From Thereva unica (lineage: Eukaryota > Arthropoda > Insecta > Diptera > Therevidae), in contig OX465284.1 of the NCBI GenBank assembly GCA_949987705.1, forward strand, positions 70,355,470-70,419,469: DNA of 64,000 nucleotides. The letters run 5' to 3'. Position 1 is the first letter of the stretch, and the number at the start of each line of letters is the position of its first letter. Positions 21,301 to 33,300 of this stretch are shown here, piece by piece. The notes beneath the pieces are model-generated. The model was not told the origin of the DNA. It ran no database searches and saw only the letters and a program-made list of their open reading frames with translations. Both the position numbers and the translations under genes were made by a program.

Positions 21301-24300
21301 TCGCTACATTCCTCTTAGACAATGAACTACGTCTAATTACTAGAGATATTAGCATATCGATTGCCTTTCTTTGCTATGTACTCAACCCAATGTAATATGG
21401 GAATATTGTTATAAAACAAATCTAAGCTTAAGTTTTTTTTCTTTTTTAAATTCATTCATAATAATTTTGAATATTATACCCTTTGTTCTTTTAATTCACC
21501 AGTCAATAACTATAATAAATCGTAAGTACAAGAAATCGTAAGTACACCAACAGGTAAATTGGGTCGCCCCTCGCCCTGCCACACATCCCTCTCTAGCCAA
21601 CACACACACTGCCTGGAAGGGGCATGTTTGGCGGGGTGGGGCTACCTCAATACTAGTACCAATGCCACTGACATGTGTGCTGTCAGTGTTAGTTGGTGCC
21701 GTTGTTGCTATACTGTTACCTAGTTTTAAGTAGTTGTAAGCTTTTCTTTGTATTATTAACATTCTCACAGCTAGACTATTCACCTGGCTTGCTTAACATC
21801 AACATCATTATTCTATTACTTTCATTATAACTTAAAGTGTTTAAGTACATTCATTTAGAGTTACGGTTGCCCTTATGGCTAGTATTTTCTATCATTGTAC
21901 AAATTATGTAACTTTCAAGGATTTATTGAATAAAAACTTTTGAAGTTTGAAGTTTGAAGTTTATTTGTAATTACAGTTTAACGTCATTTTTGACTTGATT
22001 TTTGAAATTTTTTGTACTAAATTGTTGCTGAATTTCATCTGGCAACTCAAATGGTTTAACTAATACATACGGAAAGTTAACCCATGTCGACCAAAACACG
22101 AGCGAGACAGATAATTCAATTTACAATGAGAGGGAATAGGAAGCAGCACTTTGGTTGGTTGGTTCGTGGTTGGTTTTGCCATTGGAGATTAGGCATAAAA
22201 ATCCGCTGGCAAGATAGAATTCCTAACGAAGAGCTATGGCGCCATGTCGGCCAAGAAAGGATAGACAACCAAATCAGACGAAGGAATTAGAATTGGATTG
22301 ACCACACCTTACGACGCGAAAACGAGTATTTAGCCAAAGATCCCGCAAGGATTCTGTTGACTCGGAAGACCTAGAACAACGTGGAGGAGAACCCTATAAG
22401 CAGAGACCACAATAACTCTAAGATCCTAGTCGGGGCCGAGAGCTGTCACGCAAAACAGAGTCCGCTAGAGGGCAACTGTTTCCGCCCTATGTCCCATGAG
22501 GGATTTAAGGGGAATAAGTAAGTAAGTAGTATTAGCCAAACCGGTTAGTTTACGTAACGTGCGAAACTGAAATCAACTGTTCGTCATAGTTCTTTTCGAG
22601 GTTGCCAAAGAACATACTAAGAAATTCTTTGTCTCCTGTTTTTGATGCAGCAAGTTAATATTATCGTGGGCTTGAAAGTGATTTGAAATACAATCTGTGT
22701 TATCGATTCTGCTCGATTGAGTTACTGATTTGAAATTAAATCCAAATAGGATTGATAGATGACAAATATCACACATTTTTATTCCATGCTGTTTTGAAGT
22801 TGGAATAATGGAAGAAAATTATTCAATTTTGCCAAACCACTTATTGCAAAATTTGAATGATAATTTTGAAGATACATAAACAGCATGTGAAAATGAGAGG
22901 AAGAATGTTTTATCACCATTAAGGTATGATTCCGAACAAGGCGACAGGCTGCAAACTGCAGGCGACACTACTGGTTTGAAACCGCCTTGCTCAGAGTCGT
23001 ACCTGTATCTTTCTTTGAAGCAGTATTCCTCTGTAATTTGTTTATAGTTTTTATTGTAATATCCTTTTGACTTCAATTTTGAACTTCCCATTATATAGGG
23101 AAGTTATTGTAGTCGGTCCGAACACCGAAATGGTAATTTTCAAGGTATTTTCATTATTCAATGCCCCAATAGCATTTTAAGTAAAAATGTGAGAAGAAGT
23201 ATGTGTATGTGCGTGTGTATGTGGTCATTTTTCTTGCACGATATCCCGCGATCTAAAAAAGATATCGACTTCGTTGAGATGTCTTTCAAAACGTATTAAC
23301 GGAAATATAATCTATAAAGATTTTTATAAAATTCTGTCCAGCCGTTTTTTTTTTGTTTAAACGACGTTCGTGATTTTTGTACCTGCACGATACCGCGTAA
23401 ACCAAAAACTATATCGACTTCTTTAGGGTGCCGAAAGAAAAAATATTAAGGAAAAATTGCTGTCGGCCCTTTTTTGTTTAAGTTTAAATGAATATACTTC
23501 ATTTCAGAAAGACCTTAAATTGAAAACGTTTGCTAATATCTAGTAAACTCCAAATCCGACAATCTTTAAACATCGTGCAAAATTTACGTTATCCTTTACA
23601 AACATCACAAATTTTTCAAACCTTAGATCAGCAATTTTTAGACGGGGAATTGCTTTCTATGTCCTTCAGTTTCAGGAAATTGCGGTTAATTCTTTCCTGT
23701 GCCCGTTTAGAATGCGACAATTCCAAAAATATTTTTAGGGGGTAAATAAAAAGATAGTTTGAACCCAACCAATAAAGGGTTTTAGTTATTTGTATGAAGT
23801 CAAGTCCAACCAGTCCGACTGATGTTTTATGTACAAAATTAATAACCTTGATGAGACAACAACATTCCACTTTTGAAATGAGATAAAAACAGATCAATAT
23901 TAACATCAGCTTTATGAAATACCTCAACGCGATCGGTTTGAAGACAGATCGTTTTAAAAATCCAATCATCACTGACAATGTTAAACCACATATCAAATAC
24001 AATTCTGCATCTACTGAAGCTAAGGATCACTTCGATCAGACGACGAAAAATTTGTCTAGCTAAAAAAGTCTGTGATGAATCATTTATATAATCCTGTCAC
24101 TGATGACTGACTGATCCTATCCACTGAATCGTGAACTGTGCTTAAGGATATTCACAACTTACTAGATGGAAGGCACTAATTGTAGAACACCACGATTATG
24201 CCTGACAGTGATCACTTATACACATTTTGATTGTACTTTCGTAGTGTATTGTTGAAAGATATAATAAGGGATGTAATTGGGCGTAAACTCAACATATGTA

Positions 24301-27300
24301 CATACACCTAAATTTTAAAACCGAAAGAGGGAAATTTCTTTGAGAAGGTGAGTGTATTTTATTATTATTTTCTAGTGCACAAAACGCTCATTTGCTCCAC
24401 AATCTAAACAATAACAACAAAAACCACAGATCCTTTTACTTTTCATAAATACACAGAAACTTTAAACCTATTATTCATTTAAATTAAAGCATTACTCACC
24501 ACTCACTGTTGTAATTCATTTTATTCTGGTTTAAATCCCTTGTGTATCCGTTATCATAGCACTTTTGTATATTATCCACAGCATCAAAACTTTCACAGTA
24601 ACTCACTTCCTCTAAATGTCCTAAAAACTGTTGAATTTCGTCCTTTACACAAACTGCATCCTTTCCAGCAATGCCACCGCCATAAGGATCAGGACTTCGT
24701 ATCAAGCTAACGCTGGTTGCGCTCCGGCTGAACATTTGGTTGATTCGACTCACCTCGTCAGACTGACTCCCAGCAAGGCGCTTCTCGTGCAGCCGGAAGT
24801 TCCGTGCCCTTAAAAAAAATGGGAAACAAAAATAAGTCAAAGCCAAGCTTTCGTGGAGTTATATTGTGTGCATCTCAACAGCAGCTAGCAGATAGCAGCA
24901 GCAGACACGTACTTGAGCCACGGAGAAAGGAGCAAGATGTCTGCTCGAAAGGAAAGAAATTATGCGGGGAAAAGTGGAGTGAAAATCCGTTTTTATTTTT
25001 ACTTTTCAATTCTCAGTGGATTTTCCCTCGATTTCGCCTGCGTTTGTGGTGTGGAAATTCTTGCTGGATGGATGCTTCGGAAATGATGGAAAAACTGCTG
25101 CGATAGTGTCTTCGGCGTGTTTAGTATGATATGCCTCGAAAATGGAAATGTCTATTTTCAAGGGGAAAAATCCAAAACTAATTCCCGGATGCTTAAAAAT
25201 AGAATTAATGTTTAGGTCAAATTGGGCGATGCTTCTCCGAATGCATTGTGGCTTTAATCTGGAATGTAACTAGTCCAGCTCCAGAAATAGACGAACGGCG
25301 TTAAAAGTGGCTGAAGGTAAATTCGGAAGATGGCAAAAGGAATGAACGAAAGAATTTGGAGATAATATAAAATAATGACTGACAACTAATGGTGGGTCCA
25401 CACGACAAGGATTTCCCGAGTGATTTCTGTATGAAGTGGGTTTAAGTTGTGTGCAGAATTGTGAAGTTTGAATGAAACGGTCGACGGAATGTCGTTGCGG
25501 AAACGTAACAATCGATTAGGGGGTGCTTACGCATAGAATTTTCCAATCTCTAGTCACCCCGAGTGCAAAAGGTCCGGTTGGGCCTCATCCCGTCCAAATT
25601 ATATTATTAGCAGGGATACAGCTCTGTGAACTTGGAACCCGACTTCAAAAAAATGGAAAAAAAATATTGCTTCCTATACTACAAACGACGTATAGGATTG
25701 TAGTGAAATCCATTTTTTTGTAGTTATAAGAAAAACCCTTGAAAATTAAAAATTATGTTTTTTCCAGGTAAAATTTATTAATTTTGAAAAACCAAAGATA
25801 TGATAGCGTTGGAAATCGTTTGTTAATTGTAGTATTTTTTTTATAGCTAAAAAATCAAAAATTTATGTTTTTACATCTATATAAATATAATTGGAGTGTC
25901 TTTCTGTGATTTCAAAATAACTGTGTTTTTTTAATTTTATATGGTTATTTACATGATTTTAAAACGAAATCACACATTTTTAAAATTTTTGTCTGTCTGT
26001 ATGTCTGCATGTCTGTGTGTCTGTATGTCTGTCTGACTGTTTGTTCGGGCTAACCCAGCAGGAAAATCAGTAATTACTGAACACAGTAATAGGTGTTTTC
26101 TTGCAAGAATCTGTATGGTTATCCTCACGTATTACAATGTAATGCAAAAAGTAGTAAATCAACCTTTAAATCGATATTTCGAACATTTATTCTTTTATTT
26201 TCTATCTGTTTTGTTTGCCCATTTGACACATTTCCTTTGGAGCTTGTTTGATCTTGTTTTCAATTGTGTGCGGGATTTCGTCATTCTACGTCATTCGTCG
26301 ATTACCGTCCTAGGACATCACAATGGAAATGTAATCGATTCCGTAACGCAAAAAGTAATGCGAGGAATTTTTCGGATGGATTACAACTTCGATGCCACAA
26401 CCATTACTTTTCCTGCTGGGATGTTTTAGGCTATTTATATGCACTATATCCCAGTAGGACTTTTGGCAACCGCTGAAATTTCAATCAATTATTTCTTTGG
26501 TGAAAATCTGAAGTTAATACAAAGTAATGCAAAATGTAATGACCTGTATGTAAAAACTTGTATGACGTAAAAAGAAAGGCCTTACCAGGGCGGACATTGC
26601 AATGTAAATGTAATGCAGTTGGTATTGCGTGCGGTAAGGTCTAGAGTTTGTGAATTGTGATTACCAAATCGTTTCCATAGCCAATACAAGTCCAATGGGT
26701 ATTAGCTCTACCTGTATGTATGTATGTATGTAGACAAATCTTGAAAATTGTTTTTGACCCACTTCCATATAACCGATCAGCTTCAAATTTTGCACAAATG
26801 CACAGTTCAAGTGACAATGCAATCTGACCATTTTAGAAAAAAATCAAGATGGCCGTTTCAAGATGGCGGCCGAATTTCACAATTGTGCTCGCTGACCGCC
26901 CCAAGTCGATCAAATGAAAGGGAATGATAAGTATAATATAATTACCTATTTGGTGTCATTCCAAATTCAAAATGGCGGCCAGAACAAAATGGCGGCCAAA
27001 TACAGATGGCGGATTACTTTTTTATTTACGTCACGATCGGCATGGGTACCAAATGAAAGGATATGACAAGTAGAATACTATTAGCTGGGTGGCGTAATTC
27101 CAAATTCAAAATGGCAGCCAACACAAAATGGCGGACTACATTTTGTTACAATGCTCTCGGTATGGATACCAAATAAAAATGTATGATGAGTAGAGTTCAG
27201 TAAGCTGGGTGACCTCATTTTAAATATCGGTCACCACAAAATAACCGAAGACATATAATAAACTAAAAGGTAGACAACTAAAAATATAGTTTAAAAAACT

Positions 27301-30300
27301 TAAAAATATGCTTTTGTTTAAAAATGCACTACAAATTAAAAACTTATGTTGAATGAAATCTTTTTTGCTAAAGCCAGTATATATGTATAATATATGGGGC
27401 GCTAGCGAAAAGATGCAGTAATAATAAAATAAGAATATAGGTAAAGTCCCACGCTTTTTAACATTTCGAAAGGAAGGTTATTTGGCCAATATGAGATCAG
27501 GACAGTAGCAGAGATTTCGGCAACTTTACTCACATCAGGAAGAACAGCTCATTCTATGCTTAAGATACCGACCGAAGAAGATCATATGGAAAATCCTGCG
27601 TGGAACAAATCTAAAGTTTTACAAAACTGCATGATGGCTGTCTGGGAATGCGATGAGTGTACTATGGCAAATAAAGTATCTATTAACAGAACACCGCGAG
27701 ATTTAAGATGTAAAAACCAATTATTTTGGGGAGTAACTGTTTTATTGGCATAAATACCGGGCAAATGGTGCCGGCTGTCCGGACAAATATGTGGGCCGAT
27801 GATATTGATGCCTGTCTGAAATGATCACTCATTTAGGGACATATTGGAAAACGTAATTTAAAGCAAAAGATGAGAACGCAATCGGAAACTCAGAATTCAG
27901 TACTATTCTCCTCAACATAGGATATACCTACAATAGAAAATGTTCTGAGATTAATGAGAATGATGACAGTGAGCTGCAGGATGTTGTTTGAAAGTTCGTA
28001 ATAGACGAGAAAATTGTGATGAGCGACATTATCGACTCAACTCAGTAATGCCACAAAGATTGTAATACTTACAAGTGAAATATCTAACATCGTTTATAAA
28101 CAAACGTTACAGTGGATTTTTAACCAGTGCGGTGCGGGTGGTATGACCGGAAACGACGAAACACGAAAACGGGAAGCAGTAACTGTCCTTTTTAGGATCA
28201 AATCAGCAGTGTCGTCTTAAAATGTTGGCAATCTTCGTCTCAAGCCATGTTCGCCATGAGGAAAGTTCAGGGTGCCAATTAGCTGAGATCGTCAAAATCT
28301 ACGCGCACAAGACATATTCTGAATAAAATTGGCTAGGAATCTGTTGTGCACGTAGTATAAAAGTTGTCTGATGATTAACCTCGAATTTTAAAAAAAGTTG
28401 TAGGTAACATATTTTTATAGTCAACTCTAAAATTTTTTATATATCCAAAATCATGTCTTGCAGATTTGTTCTTTGTTTCATTATACCCTTTTCTTATTCC
28501 GGACTATGCACACATAATTTTGTTTTATTAAAAGGCGTTGCGACGCACGCGGGTTTTTGCTAGTATATATCGTCGCTTATCCAGAATAGTGCTACAACTC
28601 AAAAATTTCCAATTTCGAGTTTATTTTAAGAATGTATAGCTAAATATGCATATTTTTATGTAGCAAAAATCCATATTAATACTTCTAAAAATGACCGCTG
28701 GAAACCCGCTGGAATCCAAGATCATAACATGGGCTTGTATGAAACTAAAAACTTTCAAATGGCTCCCCTGTAAAATTCATTGTTTTTGAGTTGTGACACT
28801 ATTCTGGATAAGCGACGATATATTAAAAAAATAAGTAAAAAAAAATACAATTAACTACAAACGATTTCGAACGTTTTGGTTTTTCAAAATTAATAAATTT
28901 TACCTGAAAAAAACATATTTTTTAATTTTCAAGGGTTTTTCTTACAACTACAAAAAAAATGGATTTTACTACAATCCTATACGTCGTTTGTAGTATAGGA
29001 AACAATTTTTTTTTTTTCATTTTTTTGAAGTCGGGTTCCAAGTTCACAGAGCTCAGGGATACGAACTTGTAAAATTGTTTAACTCTATTACTGATCGAAA
29101 AATACACAGAAAATACCCTAAAATAATTGTTGAACAAAAAAATATATGTTGCTGAACTCATTATGGGAAAACCTTTTTTATAACATGGACCAGAATAAAT
29201 TCCGCTTTTCCGCTGCCGTATTTTTTTATGGGGTAACGTCAAGCTTAGGAATGACCCTTTGTACTACTAGTCTGTCATGTCGTTCAAGTCATGGTCAGTG
29301 TATAGTAGTGAGCTTGATTTGAAGGATAGAGGAGAAAGGGGTCGTCCATAAATTACGTGAGGTGATTTTGCGATTTTTCGACCCCCCTCCCCCCTTGGTG
29401 AGATATCGTGAGATTTGTCCCGTCCCCCTCCCCCCCTAATCACACGTGAGATTTTTCAAATTTTATAAAACCATAGTATTTACATTAAAAATACGAAATT
29501 ACGGTCGTAACCACAGAGTTTGAATGTAGAACTGCAGGAAAGGCCCTCGCGTATAAAATCCGTGTAGGTAGTAACCGTAGTGAAATCTAGTGAAAGGTGT
29601 GTAAAAAGTTCATCTGTGTGAATGGGGGAGTTTGGGCGCGAGATTTTATTTGAGATGATTGATAATGCGGACTGCTTTCCCTCCTCGCTTTTCTGCTTGT
29701 AGTGGACACACAACTACCAAAACGTGAGCATTAACCCAAGATTTCATTACGCTAAAATTCGGCATGTGCTTTCTTGTAGCACTAAATTCTAATGGCCTTT
29801 TCGCGGTTCAGTATTACTTGGCTCGTACTCTGCAGCATTCGACGAGTCGCGCGTTTGACTAGCCTTTAAAGGCTAAACAATCGATTAATTTTTTTGTGTT
29901 GTCCTACCTTACCCACATCCACATCTTAAGGGCCCAATTTACACACAGTTCGCTGGCAGGCCGTGGCCTGAAAGTTTTAGCCTTGAGGCCAAATATTACC
30001 ATACAATCACCGGCCGCCAACTGTATGGCCTGAAGTTCAATAATGCCTACAGCTCAAGAAAGCTGACAAAAATCGGATTTATCGTCAGTTCGGGCCTGAA
30101 GATCTGAGCTTCTGTTCACTCTCGAGCCGTGAATTGAGAGGAAGAATTTACGCTGTATCCACTAGTAACAGAAAGCTAGGCGCGAGCTAAGCGTGAAAAC
30201 TATCCACACTCGCGTTTGCGCTTGTTTGCGGGTGTTCACGGCGCGGCGTGAGGCTGGAGCCGCCTTGAAGCTTTCGTTGAGACCATGAACATTTTTGCGC

Positions 30301-33300
30301 TTGAATTAATAACCTGCTGTGTTAAGCAGTCGTTTTCACCTATGTGTCTGTAGAGAATCATGATTTCATCTGCATGCCACGGCCTGTCTGGCGGGTACCT
30401 GAAGTATCATCCCTCAGTTAGACTGAGTCAAGCTTAGTCGTGCTGGTCGACCTGGCCTGACAGGCTACTGCCTACCGGCGGCCTGTAAGTGAATGGAGGT
30501 CTTTAGTGGAAAAACATGTTTTACTTAATTTAACCCAGTTTTCTCGGCATTTTACACTGTTTCTTTAAAACAAAAAATTTCGTGATATTTGCCGAGACCC
30601 CCCTCTCCCCCACGTGAGATTTGGTGAGATTCGGCTCGACCCCTCCCTCCCCTAAATGCCTCACGTAGTTTATGGACGACCCCAAAGGATAGGTTAGGGG
30701 TCTGAAGGATGCGTGACTAGATGTCGATGAACCTTCCGTTTAAACCTTCTGGTGACCTGTAATTTTTTAGTCCGCATTTGAAGTGAAAGATGCTGTAATT
30801 GATTAAACTGTCCGTCACTCGGCCCTCAGGGGCGGCGAAGAGCGTTTGGATTGAAGGAAAAGGGCACACGAAGTTAGAAAGTAAGGGGCCTCGGTAGTCT
30901 AAGGGTAAGGCGACTGACTACTATCCCAGAGGTCCCGGGTTCGATTCCCGGCGGTGCCACGGTCCTAGCATTTCCCAATTTCCCACCTACATAACTTTCC
31001 TTCTTTCTTCTTCCCTCTTTGCATTCCTGATTCCTCCTGTCATAGCCTTCACTAGTGGTTCCCCGCATGTCATCGGTTGGTTGATGAGATTCAACTCGTT
31101 TCAGGAAGCATAACACTCCAGCGAGTTGTTCCCGATACCCCGATGTCAGAGTCGCAAATGGATGGGAGTAGGTTAAAATAAAAAAAAAATACCGCAGCTA
31201 GGTTGTGATAGTTCTTTCCTTCACTTCTCTCTCTATCTTCCGACTATAGCTGCTGTTCGACATTTCAAAATAAATACATTGTCGACAGTACAAAGGGGCC
31301 TTCCCTAAGTCTCTAGTGTGTCACATAAAAAAAAATCCACACCCAAAATAGTTCTCCTTCTACTTATTTCATCTGTGACCTGGCTCCGCAACGGATACGC
31401 TGCTGTCGGTGCCGCTTTGAAAAATGCGGTTTCTTACGTTTCTCCGGTTTCCATATTCTGGTCAATTCGGCAGATCGACCGCCCTCCTCCTTTCACACCC
31501 TGGGCTTGGGACTAGGCGACGGCGGAATTCAAAATAGTTCATGTATAACTAACAACCCAGAATGTTGGAGAGTAATCTCAGTCGCTAGCAAAAAAGGAAC
31601 GCGGTTGAAGTACCGCACACAAGCAATCCTCCCAACCAAAAACTAAATATATTATATTACAGCTACAAATTAAGAACTTATAACTGCATAGCCCAAGATT
31701 TTAAATCCCGGCCAGGTTTTAAAAATGGGGTTACCTCTTGCAGCATGTGAGCCCGATGTGGCAAATGAGGGGCGTGCCGAAAGAAAAAATTGGAGTAGGT
31801 ACTCTCACCAGTGAGCGAGAAGATTGAAGGAGAAAACTGAAGGAGGCCAAGGCTCGATTTGGACTGTAGTGCCATTTTTCTGAACTGAACTAAACTAGGC
31901 ACGGTCTATATAACGCTCAAGCCGATCGAAAATTGTTAGAGAAGTTATATTTCTTGGCTAGAAGGTACAGGATCACTCTTCAGTGGGTATCGAGTCACAT
32001 AAACTTCGAGGGTAATATTGTAAACAAACTAGTGGAAACTGTACAAGAGCCGATGTATGTAACCATGTTTTCCTCTCGATGGCAAATGGAGGATGATGCC
32101 GCGAAAGGATATCGTTAGAATCCTGTCGATCATTACAAGACACTGGCCGATTCGGGAACATGCGACCAGATTATGAATCCCAAGCAACACCCACTGCCGA
32201 AGCTGAGGGGAGGAACAAGCCAGTGAAACAACCGAACATTTTCTTTTCAGTTGTCAAGCTCTGGATGTGAATATGAAAGCCTTTCCTTACGGGGTTGGAA
32301 GAGGTTTCGAACCTTCAAATGGAAGGAAGTGTGTTCGTGTATCTGAATGTGACACACTGGATAAAAAGTCACTTCAAGGACACGTTCTTATGTAAAAATT
32401 TACAAGTGCTGTTATAAAATGGTGGCCTTTCAGCGCCACAATTGTGGTACTTGGGGCTGTCATCTATATCTGTCTACCTACATACACTAGATTAACTAAG
32501 GGATATAGCTACAGTAGCCATACACAATTCGTTGAAATTAAAAAGATTTTGCATTTCATGGTCCGTGCACACCACAAGGTCTTTGTTCTGACACTCTTTT
32601 GTACAAAGATCGGTAGTAGTGCGCGGTATATTATTTTTCAGTAACGTTAAATATTGGTTTACTTACACGTAACGATTTACTTGTGCAAACTGGCTTGCGC
32701 AAGTCAATTTGCACAGGTGAATCGTTGCGTATGCAAGCAAATTTTTGGATTGCGCAAACCGAAAAGTTTCCCTTCTGCAAAATATGTGTCAGAAAATAGG
32801 CTTGAGATTAGTGGAGCCAGTCACTTTTCACAAATAAATCGTGGCGTGTGAACCGATTCATTTTCACGCAGTTTATTTGCACCAATTGACTTTCCCGGCC
32901 AGCTTGCACAAGCAGATCGTTGCGTGTACACCAACTTAAAATTGCAGAAAATTTTATGGGAAAAAGGTGGGCGAGCAAAGGCCGAGACATGTGGTCGGGT
33001 ATTAGAGGAGTTGTCGAAATTTATATACGAGTGCTTACGCATAGAATTTTCCGCTCTCTAGTCACCCCTTCGATATTTTAGAGCTTGCGATTGTGCTTTC
33101 TATGCTCTTGAGGGCACAGCTGCTTCCATATGCTTTTTACTGAATGTTCTTCAAAGGCGTGCATCATCTGCATGGACTCCTCAAAAAGTTATCTGTAGTC
33201 CGGGAATAAAATTCTTTCTACGGTAGCAGAGAAGTTGGTGGTGCATTTTTTCGTCTAACCATTAGTATTTGTCACAAAATTCATATCTTAAAAGTTTGTC

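Larger units (their letters stand above)
16660..21959 (+). mobile_element. Jockey-like LINE, near full length, inside the MITE
   Basis: A 5.3-kb element flanked by TTTATTTGT (16651-16659 and 21960-21968). It has a 5' region of about 350 bp, ORF1 with zinc knuckles, a broken ORF2 (endonuclease plus RT) and a 3' tail of three TTTGAAG units instead of poly(A). It appears intact at the 5' end but has a nonsense codon, an internal deletion and a frameshift in ORF2, so it cannot move by itself. Confidence 0.85.
16394..22195. mobile_element. Harbinger-like MITE, copy 2, with a LINE inside
   Basis: Same terminal repeats as copy 1, and TAA duplications at 16391-16393 and 22196-22198. MITE sequence occupies 16394-16659 and 21960-22195. 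The rest is a Jockey-like LINE inserted with a 9-bp duplication. The two MITE copies lie only 364 bp apart in the same host LINE. Confidence 0.8.
15150..22530 (+). pseudogene. RTE-like LINE relic, split by two MITEs
   Basis: Three host segments belong together. 15150-15534 has RT motifs FVDYEKAFDSDN and SSGVQQGCLLSPLLFVIVIN. 16030-16393 has VELVDKFYYLG and VLLYGSETWKV, ending CLRRIL. 22196-22530 begins IRWQDRIPNEELW and continues QERIDNQIRRRN and HTLRREN. Excising the element at 16394-22195 with one TAA copy joins the second and third segments in frame exactly. The 3' end carries a short tandem AAGT tail (22507-22527). Frameshifts and stops abound, and the catalytic YADD box is degraded. Related 3' ends occur at 35097 (+) and 39855 (-). 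Confidence 0.75.
25876..28563 (+). mobile_element. Decayed Helitron, 2.7 kb
   Basis: The 5' end TCTATATAAATATAATTGG with GAGTGTC following is typical of insect Helitrons. The 3' end has a short palindrome (GCGTTGCGACGC), a GC-rich segment and the terminal GCTAG. The flanking bases are A on the left and T on the right, as expected for insertion between A and T. Inside are TGTCTGTATGTCTG repeats near the 5' end, ATGGCGGC repeats and a broken PIF1-type helicase region. It is oriented plus and non-functional. Confidence 0.8.
25612..29062. mobile_element. Foldback element with about 240-bp inverted arms
   Basis: Arms 25612-25850 and 28838-29062 are inverted copies sharing AGCTCTGTGAACTTGG-type ends, ACTTGGAACCCGACTTC and ACAAACGACGTATAGGATTG. 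Nearly everything between the arms is a Helitron and a small MITE. The original element was therefore mostly two arms around a short loop. Superfamily unknown. Confidence 0.65.

Noticed and set aside
30885..30960. Functional tRNA gene
   Set aside because: A and B boxes are present, but the antic odon arm does not fold, and a SINE body with an A-rich tail follows.
30874..31116. Minus-strand ORF over the SINE
   Set aside because: It is the reverse translation of a tRNA-like SINE head, a familiar false protein.
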